In this document: in pieces, positions 56,293-64,000 of the stretch
How the letters are laid out: every line of letters begins with the position of its first letter
Numbering within the stretch: the first letter of the stretch is position 1
Origin: Microvirga sp. ACRRW
GTDB taxonomy: Bacteria > Pseudomonadota > Alphaproteobacteria > Rhizobiales > Beijerinckiaceae
NCBI RefSeq assembly: GCF_022346925.1
Contig: NZ_JAKRNJ010000001.1
Span: forward strand, 372,001-436,000
Reading direction: 5' to 3'
DNA length: 64,000 bases
Translations under genes and position numbers: made by a program
Notes under the pieces: model-generated
Told to the model about the DNA's origin: nothing
Seen by the model: the letters and a program-made list of their open reading frames with translations, nothing else
Database searches by the model: none

Positions 56293-57990
56293 TTAGTTGG
56301 CCTGGCGACGGAGGAAGGCGGGAATCTCCAGCTGATCGTCCTCCATACCGCGCTGAGCAGGAGCCTGGGCGGGGCGCTGGGCCTGGGGAGCCGGACGGCG
56401 GGCGTACTCGGCATGAACCGGGGACATCTGCTGACGCGGGGCCTCCTGACGGGGAGCCTGCTCGGCCGGAGCGTGGTGCTGAGCCTCCTCGCGGCGACCG
56501 AAGCCCATGGTGGCCAGACGCTGGATCAGGGACGGCTTATGCTCCTGAACCGGGTCGATCTCGCCACGGCTGGCGCGGATCTGATTCTGAGCCGGGATCG
56601 GCAGCTCGTCGATTCGCGGCATCCGGGCCGGACGCATGGCGCGCTCGGCCTGCGGCGGGATGAACGAGTCTTCCATCGCCGGCTCGTCATAGACGGGCGC
56701 TTGAGGAGCCGGGGCCTCATAGGCCATGGCGGGCTTCGGCTGGGCCGGTGTCAGAACCACGTCGTCGCGCACCACCGGCTGGGGAGCCGGTTCCATGGCC
56801 TGAGGAGCCACGGGAGCGGGAGCGAGGACGGGAGTGCCCTCGGTCAGGATGTGCTGGGCAGCCTTCACCGGCTCGGCAAGCTGGGGGTTGGCGCGAAAGG
56901 TGGGGGTAGCCTGGGTGACTGCCTGGGTATGCGTGGCGCGGGCGCGAGCCTCGGCGCGCAGGCGCTCGGCCACCTCGGAGATCCGCTGCTCGGTGGCGGA
57001 GATATCGCCACCGTTTTCCAGGATCGCGTGGTCGATGCCGGTGGCCACCACGGACACGCGGATGATGCCTTCCAGGCTCTCGTCGAAGGTGGCGCCGAGG
57101 ATGATGTTGGCATCCTGATCCACTTCCTCGCGGATGCGAGTGGCGGCTTCGTCGAGTTCGTAGAGGGTGAGGTCGTTGCCGCCCGTGATCGAGATCAGCA
57201 GGCCGCGGGCGCCCTTCATCGACACGTCGTCGAGGAGCGGGTTGGCAATGGCAGCCTCGGCGGCACGGATCGCGCGCTTCTCGCCGGAAGCCTCGCCGGT
57301 GCCCATCATCGCCTTGCCCATGCCGCGCATGACGGAGCGGACGTCGGCGAAGTCGAGGTTGATGAGACCTTCCTTGACCATGAGATCAGTGATGCAGGCC
57401 ACGCCCGAATAGAGCACCTGATCGGCCATCGCGAAAGCGTCTGCGAAGGTGGTCTTCTCGGTGGCGACGCGGAAGAGGTTCTGGTTCGGGATGACGATGA
57501 GGGTATCGACAGCTTGCTGCAGCTCGGCAATGCCGGCTTCGGCAAGCTTCATGCGGCGCACGCCCTCGAACTGGAACGGCTTCGTGACGACGCCGACCGT
57601 GAGGATGCCGAGTTCGCGTGCAGCGCGAGCCACGACCGGAGCAGCGCCCGTGCCGGTGCCGCCGCCCATACCGGCGGTGATGAACACCATGTGGGAGCCG
57701 GCGAGCTGATCGCGGATCTCATCGATCACCTCTTCGGCTGCAGCGCGGCCGACTTCCGGCTGCGAGCCTGCGCCGAGGCCTTCAGTCACCTGAATGCCCA
57801 TCTGGATCACGCGCGGAGCCTTGGAGGAGGCAAGTGCTTGTGCGTCGGTGTTCGACACCACGAACTCGACGCCCTCCAGACCCGACTCGATCATGTTGTT
57901 CACGGCGTTGCCGCCAGCGCCGCCGACACCGAAGACAGTGATGTGCGGCTTGAGTTCCCGGATGTCCGGAGATTGCGAATTGATTGCCAT
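56293..57990 (-). CDS. ftsZ: Cell division protein FtsZ
   Basis: 565 residues from [10 protein letters not shown] (ATG 57990). GTP-binding tubulin fold: [15 protein letters not shown] (18-32), tubulin signature [16 protein letters not shown] (104-119), and the T7-loop region [13 protein letters not shown] long Pro/Ala/Gln-rich linker of about 200 residues, typical of Rhizobiales, ends in the conserved membrane-anchor binding peptide [12 protein letters not shown]. It forms the Z-ring. The frame is open 34 codons upstream, but that stretch is not conserved. Confidence 0.97.
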   Translation of the reverse strand: MAINSQSPDIRELKPHITVFGVGGAGGNAVNNMIESGLEGVEFVVSNTDAQALASSKAPRVIQMGIQVTEGLGAGSQPEVGRAAAEEVIDEIRDQLAGSHMVFITAGMGGGTGTGAAPVVARAARELGILTVGVVTKPFQFEGVRRMKLAEAGIAELQQAVDTLIVIPNQNLFRVATEKTTFADAFAMADQVLYSGVACITDLMVKEGLINLDFADVRSVMRGMGKAMMGTGEASGEKRAIRAAEAAIANPLLDDVSMKGARGLLISITGGNDLTLYELDEAATRIREEVDQDANIILGATFDESLEGIIRVSVVATGIDHAILENGGDISATEQRISEVAERLRAEARARATHTQAVTQATPTFRANPQLAEPVKAAQHILTEGTPVLAPAPVAPQAMEPAPQPVVRDDVVLTPAQPKPAMAYEAPAPQAPVYDEPAMEDSFIPPQAERAMRPARMPRIDELPIPAQNQIRASRGEIDPVQEHKPSLIQRLATMGFGRREEAQHHAPAEQAPRQEAPRQQMSPVHAEYARRPAPQAQRPAQAPAQRGMEDDQLEIPAFLRRQAN

Positions 57991-58092
57991 GACCTGTGCC
58001 TCTTTGGCCTTTTGACTGACAGCGTTTGGCCGACGCTTACCCTGGTTGACTTGAACTCCCGCGATGACCCGCCGCGTCATCACGTTACGCAT

Positions 58093-59415
58093 TTAAAAAC
58101 TGTCGCGAATCCACCGGCCCACCCGCGAGAAGTAGCCGTCGGTTCCCGTACTCTGAAACAAGCCGCTCGAGCGCGGCTCGAAATACTCGATATGCGCCAC
58201 CTGGGGATAGACCAGGAGGCCGACCACCGCCGAAAAAGCGGGGCCCTTCGCCGCTTCCGGCAGACCCTTGATGCCGAGCGGACGCCCGACACGAACCTGG
58301 CCCTGCAGAATGCGGCGCGCCGTTTCAGGCAAGCCCACGAGCTGGCTCGCGCCACCCGTTAGCACGACGCGCCGTCCGGCCTGGGCCGCAAAGCCCGCGC
58401 CTTTGAGGCGATCGCGCACGAGTTCGAGAATTTCCTCGACCCGCGGCTTGATGATGCGAACGAGATGCGACTTCGGCAGATGGTTCGGAACATCCCGTTC
58501 GTCCTCATCGACCTGCGGCACCGCGATCATGTCCCGGTCATCCGCGCTCGAAGTGATCGCGGAGCCGTAGAGAGTCTTGAGCCGCTCGGCAGCGGAGACG
58601 CGTGTCGTGAGACCGCGCGCGATATCCATGGTCACGTGATGACCGCCGACGGCGATGGCATCCGTATGTACGAGATGCCCGTTGGAGAAGATGCCCACGC
58701 TCGTGGTGCCCGCACCCATGTCGACGACGGCGCAGCCCATATCGGCCTCGTCATCGACCAGAGCCGAAAGACCCGCGGCATAAGGAGATGCGATCACCGC
58801 CTCGATACCGAGGTGGCAGCGCTCGACCGCGAGCATGAGATTACGCGCAGCTGCAGCTTCCGTGGTGACCACGTGAAGATCGACGCCGAGCTGCTCGCCG
58901 ATCATGCCTGCGGGATCCACGATGTGGTTCTGCTGATCGAGCGAGAAGCCCGTCGGCAGAGCGTGAAGAACCGCCCTGCCCCGGCGCAGATCGTAATCGG
59001 AGGCCACATCGAGAACACGATGAACGTCGCCTGCATTCACGGCGCCGCGCACCGGAATATGCGCATCGAAGTGCTCGGAGGCGAGACGGCCGCCGGTGAG
59101 GTTCACGATCACCGACTGAATTTCGACCTTCGCCATCCGCTCGGCCGCGTGGACGGCCTGGCGAATGCAAGTTTCCGCTGCTTCCAGATCGACAACGACG
59201 CCGCCCTTCAAGCCAGCGGAGCGCTGATGGCCGATGCCGAGGATGCGCGCCACATGGGTGCGACTGCGCAGGGACTCAACCTCATCGGCAGGCTTCAGCT
59301 CCGCCACGACGCAGACCACCTTGCTCGTTCCGATGTCGAGGACCGAGAGAATGGCGCTCTTGCGCGCAGACAAAGGCTTGAGACGCGGCGTTAGCCCGTG
59401 ACCCGAGAGACTCAT
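58093..59415 (-). CDS. ftsA: Cell division protein FtsA
   Basis: 440 residues. Actin-like ATPase: SVLDIGTSKVVCVVAEL phosphate-1 motif, the SHS2/1C insertion domain (about 100-180), DMGAGTTSVGIFSNG phosphate-2, and VVLTGGASQLVGLPE adenosine motif. It ends with an amphipathic helix (FSRVGRWIRDSF) that tethers FtsZ to the membrane. Its ATG overlaps the ftsQ stop (ATGA). Confidence 0.96.
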   Translation of the reverse strand: MSLSGHGLTPRLKPLSARKSAILSVLDIGTSKVVCVVAELKPADEVESLRSRTHVARILGIGHQRSAGLKGGVVVDLEAAETCIRQAVHAAERMAKVEIQSVIVNLTGGRLASEHFDAHIPVRGAVNAGDVHRVLDVASDYDLRRGRAVLHALPTGFSLDQQNHIVDPAGMIGEQLGVDLHVVTTEAAAARNLMLAVERCHLGIEAVIASPYAAGLSALVDDEADMGCAVVDMGAGTTSVGIFSNGHLVHTDAIAVGGHHVTMDIARGLTTRVSAAERLKTLYGSAITSSADDRDMIAVPQVDEDERDVPNHLPKSHLVRIIKPRVEEILELVRDRLKGAGFAAQAGRRVVLTGGASQLVGLPETARRILQGQVRVGRPLGIKGLPEAAKGPAFSAVVGLLVYPQVAHIEYFEPRSSGLFQSTGTDGYFSRVGRWIRDSF

Positions 59416-60344
59416 GTATCGACCCCCTTGCCGCGCATCGGTTTTTTCTTGAGGGACTCGGCGCGGGCCAGAGCCGCCTCTTCTGTCAGACGCACCACGA
59501 CGCGATCTGCCATGCGCAGATCGATCGCGAGCACGTCCTTTTCCAAAATCTTTTGTTCGTTCTCGAGCTTCACGAGACGGGCCAGCGCATCGGCTGCGCC
59601 CTTCTCCGGCAGGCGCACATCCATGCCGTTGTCCATCTTCAGCGTCCAGCGACGTCCGGAGACGAGCGTGCCGGCACGGATGCGCCCTTTCAGCGGACCA
59701 GCCGCGTCGAGAAGCGCGAAATATTCCTTGCTGCGGACATTGGCGCTCTCGCCCACCACGAAGGGCAGATCGGTGAAGCGCTCGTCCTGCATGAGATCGA
59801 TGACGGTGCCGTCGGAAGCGATGATGAAAAGCTCGCCGTTATGCTGCCACAGCGCATACGGCTTGCGCTCGGTGAGCGTGATCACGAGCTCGTTCGGATA
59901 GAGCTTGCGCACGGCAGCGCTCTCGACCAACGGCACGCGCTCGAGGCGCTCGCGTAGGTCATTCACATCGAGGAACACCAGCGACTGCTTGGCGTTGAGG
60001 CCGCCGGCCGCGAGAACCTCGCTCTCGCGCATCTGCGAGATGCCGGAGATCGTGATGCTCTCCAGGCCCAGTCCGAGCGTGCGGGCCAGGGCGTGATGCG
60101 GCTGGCCGTTCTCACGGATGAAGGCATCGAGGTGTCCGCCCTGCCAGAGGCCGAGCGTCACGACGCCGGCATAGAAACCGAGGGTGAGCCAGGTGCCCAG
60201 GAAACGGGGAATGCGCTTCTCGAGCGAAACGCCGGCGGAACGACGCCGGACACTCCGCGAGGAGCCGAAGACCTTTTTGATTCGGGGGGGCTGCCTGTGG
60301 GAGGCAGCGCGCGCAGCAACAACGCCAGCCGGGTAGGCTGTCAT
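59412..60344 (-). CDS. ftsQ: Cell division protein FtsQ
   Basis: 310 residues. A basic cytoplasmic N-terminus, one TM helix (FLGTWLTLGFYAGVVTLGLW), a POTRA domain (LGLGLESITISGISQMRESEVLAAGGLN) and the FtsQ/DivIB beta domain (YPNELVITLTERKPYALWQ). The ATG at 60344 overlaps the ddl stop (ATGA). It recruits FtsB and FtsL in the divisome. Confidence 0.93.
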   Translation of the reverse strand: MTAYPAGVVAARAASHRQPPRIKKVFGSSRSVRRRSAGVSLEKRIPRFLGTWLTLGFYAGVVTLGLWQGGHLDAFIRENGQPHHALARTLGLGLESITISGISQMRESEVLAAGGLNAKQSLVFLDVNDLRERLERVPLVESAAVRKLYPNELVITLTERKPYALWQHNGELFIIASDGTVIDLMQDERFTDLPFVVGESANVRSKEYFALLDAAGPLKGRIRAGTLVSGRRWTLKMDNGMDVRLPEKGAADALARLVKLENEQKILEKDVLAIDLRMADRVVVRLTEEAALARAESLKKKPMRGKGVDT

Positions 60345-61264
60345 CGATTGCAGGTAGCGTCCTCCACCATCCATTGCACAAGCTCGCCAAAGGTATAGCC
60401 CGCGTGGGCTGCCAGTTCTGGCACCAAGCTCGTCTCGGTCATGCCGGGTTGCGTGTTGACCTCCAGGACCACGAGTTCCCCGGTTCCCCCGGGTGTGTCG
60501 TCATACCGTAAGTCGGCGCGGCTGATTCCCCTGCAGCCGAGCGCTTGATGCGCCGTTAACGCCAACTCTTGGACCTTTTGGTAAATATTCGGTTTAATTT
60601 CTGCCGGCAGGACGTGAATGGACCCGCCCTTCACATACTTTGCGTCATAATCGTAGAAGACCCCGGTCGCCGGGCGGATATCGATGACCCCCAGCGCCTT
60701 GTCACCCATGACCGCGCAGGTAAGCTCACGGCCCGCAACATATGATTCTACAAGGACTTTCTCGCCGAAAGCCCAGTCCTCACGCAGCAGCTCCTGGGGC
60801 GGATGGGAGCGGTCTTCGCGGACGATGATAACCCCCACGGAGGAGCCCTCGCTCACGGGTTTCACTACATAGGGAGCCGGAAGCACGTGGCTTTTGGCCG
60901 CTTCCATTCTGTTAACAACCACACCTTTCGGCACGGGAACCCCGGCAGCGGCCATGATGACCTTCGCCTTGTCCTTCTGCATGGCCAGGGCCGAGGCGAG
61001 CACGCCGGAATGGGTGTAAGGAATTCTCAGGACCTCCAGGAGGCCCTGGATGGTGCCGTCCTCGCCGACGCGGCCGTGAAGGGCGTTGAACACCACATCC
61101 GGCGCCGTCGCCTGGAGAACGGTTGCAATATCGGGCTGCACATCGATGGGAGTGACCTTGTATCCCTGCCCTTCCAAGGCATTGCAGCAGGCCCGGCCCG
61201 TCGCGAGGCTCACCTCGCGCTCCGCGGACCAGCCGCCATAGAGAACCGCAACGTGCTTGGCCAT
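60341..61264 (-). CDS. ddlB: D-alanine--D-alanine ligase
   Basis: 307 residues from ATG 61264 with AAGGAG 7 nt upstream. ATP-grasp enzyme that makes the D-Ala-D-Ala dipeptide for peptidoglycan. VAVLYGGWSAEREVSLATG N-terminal motif, NALHGRVGEDGTIQGLLE signature 1, PYVVKPVSEGSSVGV ATP site, and LEVNTQPGMTETSLVP signature 2. The symbol follows its dcw location. Confidence 0.95.
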   Translation of the reverse strand: MAKHVAVLYGGWSAEREVSLATGRACCNALEGQGYKVTPIDVQPDIATVLQATAPDVVFNALHGRVGEDGTIQGLLEVLRIPYTHSGVLASALAMQKDKAKVIMAAAGVPVPKGVVVNRMEAAKSHVLPAPYVVKPVSEGSSVGVIIVREDRSHPPQELLREDWAFGEKVLVESYVAGRELTCAVMGDKALGVIDIRPATGVFYDYDAKYVKGGSIHVLPAEIKPNIYQKVQELALTAHQALGCRGISRADLRYDDTPGGTGELVVLEVNTQPGMTETSLVPELAAHAGYTFGELVQWMVEDATCNR

Positions 61265-61387
61265 GACATGCTCCTTGAACTGCACCGGCCCTAATCAAGC
61301 AGGCTGGCGTTAACAAAGTGATTCGCACCGTATTCTCAGGCGAAGCGGGTCCGATTCGCCTTTAAGCAATTGCGGCAGGCTAAAAGG

Positions 61388-62311
61388 CTACGCCAGATTG
61401 CGACCGACGCGTTTGATTTCCCATTCGAGCTCAACGCCCGACATCTCGTGGACCCGGCGGCGCACTTCCTCACCGAGGTTCTCGATATCGGCAGCCGAGG
61501 CAGAGCCGTGGTTGATCAGGAAGTTGCAGTGCATCTCAGAGACCTGAGCATCCCCAATGCGAAGCCCGCGGCACCCGGCGGCATCCACCAGCTCCCACGC
61601 CTTCTTGCCTGGAGGGTTCTTGAAGGTGGAGCCCCCCGTGCGGGTATTGACCGGCTGCGTGGAGGAGCGCGCCTCGGTGATGGCGTTCATCTCGGCGAGA
61701 ATCTCTTCCGGGTTACCGGGGCGGCCTTCGAAGAGAGCTTCGATGAAGATCACATCATCCGGCACGCTCGAATGGCGATAGGTGAAGCCCATCTGCGCAT
61801 TGGTAAAGGACACGAACTCGCCGGTGCGGGCCACGCCCCTTGCTTCGATGAGCACATCCTTCGTCTCGCCGCCATAGGCGCCGCCATTCATGCGAAGCGC
61901 TCCGCCGATGGCACCGGGAATGCCGCGCAGGAACGAGAGTCCCGCGATCCCCGCTTCCGCCGCCGCGCGCGCCACCTTCACGTCGGGAGCGCCTGCACCC
62001 GCGCGAACGCGCAGGCCCGGCTCGATGGAGACTTCGGCAAACCCTTTTCCGAGCCGGACGATCACGCCTTCCCATCCACCGTCTCGGATGAGCAAATTGG
62101 AGCCCAAGCCCACAACAAGCACCGGCATCTGCTGATCGAGGTGCTGCAGGAAATAGGCGAGATCGTCGGCATCGGCCGGCGTGAACAGCACCTGAGCCGG
62201 GCCGCCCGTGCGAAACCAGGAGAGCGGCGCCGTCGGCGCATTCGCCTCCAGCTTGCCGCGCAACTCCGGCATTCCAGCCCTCAGCTCAGGAGTGATGTCC
62301 TTGAACATCAA
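61388..62311 (-). CDS. murB: UDP-N-acetylenolpyruvoylglucosamine reductase
   Basis: 307 residues, type II MurB. FAD-binding PCMH domain: [63 protein letters not shown]. The C-terminal domain has the catalytic Ser block [25 protein letters not shown] and Glu near its end. It reduces the enolpyruvyl ether to UDP-MurNAc. The start overlaps the murC stop (TGATG). Confidence 0.95.
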   Translation of the reverse strand: MMFKDITPELRAGMPELRGKLEANAPTAPLSWFRTGGPAQVLFTPADADDLAYFLQHLDQQMPVLVVGLGSNLLIRDGGWEGVIVRLGKGFAEVSIEPGLRVRAGAGAPDVKVARAAAEAGIAGLSFLRGIPGAIGGALRMNGGAYGGETKDVLIEARGVARTGEFVSFTNAQMGFTYRHSSVPDDVIFIEALFEGRPGNPEEILAEMNAITEARSSTQPVNTRTGGSTFKNPPGKKAWELVDAAGCRGLRIGDAQVSEMHCNFLINHGSASAADIENLGEEVRRRVHEMSGVELEWEIKRVGRNLA

Positions 62312-63723
62312 GCAGCCTTTTCGCCCAGGGCCTCAAGCTCGCCTGGGAGCGCATAAGCCCATTGCGTGATGTTGCCTGCCCCGAGGCAGATCACATAATC
62401 GCCCGGCTTCGCCACGCCCTTGATGAGGCCAGCGAGATCTTCCGACTTTTCGAGCGCCATCACATTGCGATGACCGCGCGCCTTCAAACCCGACACGAGA
62501 CCATCGCGGTCGGCACCGGGGATAGGCTGTTCGCCTGCGGCGTAAACCGGCGCGACGATAACCGCATCCGCATCGTTGAAGCAGGTGCAGAATTGATCGA
62601 AGAGCGAGTTCAGGCGCGAATAGCGATGCGGCTGCACGACGGCAATGACTTGCCCTTCCGTCGAAGCACGCGCGGCTTTCAGCACAGCGGCAATCTCAAT
62701 GGGATGGTGGCCGTAATCGTCGAACACGGTAACGCCGTTCCATTCGCCGGTGCGGGTGAAGCGGCGCTTCACGCCGCCAAAGCCGGAAAGCGCCTTGCGG
62801 ATCGCATCGGGCGAGACGCCGAGTTCATGTGCGACGGCAATCGCCGCCGTGGCGTTGAGCGCATTGTGCGCGCCCGGCATCGGCAGAACGAGGTCTTCGA
62901 GCTCGAGGCGGAAGCCGGGACGGCGGTCGCGGATCATCACGCGGAACTTGGTCTGCCCGCCGCGCGGATCGATATCCATGATGCGCACATCGGCCTGCGG
63001 ATTCTCGCCATAGGTGATGATGCGGCGATCCTCGATGCGGCCAACGAGATCCTGCACCGTAGGATGATCGATGCACATGACCGCGAAGCCATAGAACGGA
63101 ATCGAATTGATGAAGGAATGGAAGGCTTCCTTGATCGCATCGAAGGTACCGAAGTGATCGAGGTGCTCGGCGTCGATATTGGTGACGATGGCGACGTCCG
63201 CCGGAAGCTTCAGGAAAGTGCCGTCGGATTCGTCCGCCTCCACCACCATCCACTGGCCGTCGCCCATGCGGGCATTGGTGCCATAGGCATTGATGATGCC
63301 GCCGTTGATGACGGTCGGGTCGAGGCCGCCCGCATCGAGCAGCGTTGCGACGAGCGAGGTCGTGGTGGTCTTGCCGTGCGTACCGGCGACAGCCACGCAG
63401 GACTTGAAACGCATGAGCTCGGCGAGCATCTCCGCGCGGCGCACGACGGGCAGGCGCTTCTCCCGCGCCACGATCAGCTCCGGATTGTCGCGCTTGATCG
63501 CGGTGGAGACCACGACGATCTCTGCATTCTCTACGTTCTCGGCCTTGTGGCCGATGAAGGTCTTGATGCCCTTCTCCTCGAGACGCTTGACGTTGTAATT
63601 GTCAGCCGCGTCAGAGCCCTGAACGGTGTAGCCCAGATTGTGCATGACCTCGGCGATGCCCGACATGCCAATGCCGCCGATACCGATGAAGTGAATGGGA
63701 CCTAGCTTCGGCGGCAGTTTCAT
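62308..63723 (-). CDS. murC: UDP-N-acetylmuramate--L-alanine ligase
   Basis: 471 residues. Mur ligase: N-terminal Rossmann [22 protein letters not shown] loop [19 protein letters not shown] (about 111-129), central [13 protein letters not shown] and [20 protein letters not shown], and the C-terminal [16 protein letters not shown] block. It adds L-Ala to UDP-MurNAc. Start overlaps the murG stop. Confidence 0.96.
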   Translation of the reverse strand: MKLPPKLGPIHFIGIGGIGMSGIAEVMHNLGYTVQGSDAADNYNVKRLEEKGIKTFIGHKAENVENAEIVVVSTAIKRDNPELIVAREKRLPVVRRAEMLAELMRFKSCVAVAGTHGKTTTTSLVATLLDAGGLDPTVINGGIINAYGTNARMGDGQWMVVEADESDGTFLKLPADVAIVTNIDAEHLDHFGTFDAIKEAFHSFINSIPFYGFAVMCIDHPTVQDLVGRIEDRRIITYGENPQADVRIMDIDPRGGQTKFRVMIRDRRPGFRLELEDLVLPMPGAHNALNATAAIAVAHELGVSPDAIRKALSGFGGVKRRFTRTGEWNGVTVFDDYGHHPIEIAAVLKAARASTEGQVIAVVQPHRYSRLNSLFDQFCTCFNDADAVIVAPVYAAGEQPIPGADRDGLVSGLKARGHRNVMALEKSEDLAGLIKGVAKPGDYVICLGAGNITQWAYALPGELEALGEKAA

Positions 63724-64000
63724 GAAGGCATTCCGTTCTTGTTAGAAGGTATCAGGTTGAGGACAGCGTGAGCGAGACGCTCGGCCGCATCCGTGATGCT
63801 GGCGCTATGTGCAGCGGCAGCGGCTTTGGTCAAGCTCTCAGGCTCTTGAAAAGCTGAACGAATCTCGTTCGCCAAGCGCTCAGGGGTGAATTCCGTTTGT
63901 GGGCAAACGATGGCAGCGCTAAGATCTCCAAGGGTTTTGGCGTTGGCAGCCTGGTCCTGATCGAGCGAACCCGGCAGGGGCACGAGGATCGAGGGGCGCC
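63720..64000 (-). CDS. murG: UDP-N-acetylglucosamine transferase MurG, C-terminal part
   Basis: Only the last 93 codons lie in the window; the frame is open to the edge. [19 protein letters not shown] matches the donor-binding block of MurG near the C-terminus (PSI-x-VP-P...DQ-x-x-NA), followed by the final helices ([13 protein letters not shown]). GT28 enzyme that makes lipid II on the inner face of the membrane. The order murG-murC-murB fits the dcw cluster. Confidence 0.88.
   Translation of the reverse strand, partial: RPSILVPLPGSLDQDQAANAKTLGDLSAAIVCPQTEFTPERLANEIRSAFQEPESLTKAAAAAHSASITDAAERLAHAVLNLIPSNKNGMPS

Noticed and set aside
56269-58362. 697-codon plus-strand frame opposite ftsZ
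   Set aside because: Shadow of ftsZ; no motif and no ribosome binding site.

Overview
The window is a 64 kb piece of a GC-rich alphaproteobacterial chromosome. Evidence for the order Hyphomicrobiales (Rhizobiales) is the permuted two-piece tmRNA gene with tag ANDNYAPVAVAA, an alpha-type SspB, the murG-murC-murB-ddl-ftsQ-ftsA-ftsZ-lpxC-bamD-recN-ligA order, and DUF2065, DUF2293, DUF4169 and DUF1127-like small proteins. A Methylobacteriaceae or Beijerinckiaceae relative such as Microvirga would fit; that placement is inference.

Region 1 to 2,423 is accessory DNA in decay: a chimeric lysozyme/sunset fragment, a SAM methyltransferase, an unknown ORF, and the frameshifted 3' end of a tyrosine recombinase lying directly beside the 3' end of a tRNA-Lys(CTT). 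It looks like the scar of an island inserted at the tRNA.

From 2.4 to 27.8 kb is metabolic and envelope core: phhA with a divergent Lrp/AsnC regulator; leuA; pdxY-phzF-nudix; dedA; ilvC; an ilvB-GST-ilvH operon; miaA; serB; acs; the protein quality-control group hflK-hflC-DUF2065-degP; and thyA-DUF2293-folA. Two short genes found by reading the leaders are new relative to a simple ORF scan: a 31-codon leucine-rich leader ahead of leuA and a 16-codon leader MRKLILVVRAPSTERD ahead of ilvB, the latter followed by hairpins and a textbook intrinsic terminator. They point to ribosome-mediated attenuation of branched-chain amino acid synthesis.

From 27.8 to 48.2 kb: ssrA (tmRNA) sits directly upstream of sspB, the adaptor that carries ssrA-tagged proteins to ClpXP. 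Then come a repeat-bearing 600 bp gap with an orphan promoter, a cytochrome P450, fumC-DUF4169-RHH, a large AsmA-like protein, an FAD-linked oxidase, a thioesterase, a UvrD/PcrA helicase, a cyclopropane-fatty-acid synthase-like enzyme, a frameshifted SDR gene, prmA, an aminopeptidase P and azlCD.

From 48.2 kb to the end is the recombination/division/cell-wall block on the minus strand: ligA, an MFS exporter, recN, bamD, lpxC, ftsZ, ftsA, ftsQ, ddl, murB, murC and the 3' end of murG. The most unusual observation is in ligA: about 960 bp coding for its helix-hairpin-helix region is AT-rich with foreign codon use, in frame, between normal GC-rich segments, and the protein is unusually long (891 residues). 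A perfect CtrA-type box, TTAA-N7-TTAAC, lies upstream of lpxC. I saw no CRISPR array, no intact insertion sequence and no rRNA.
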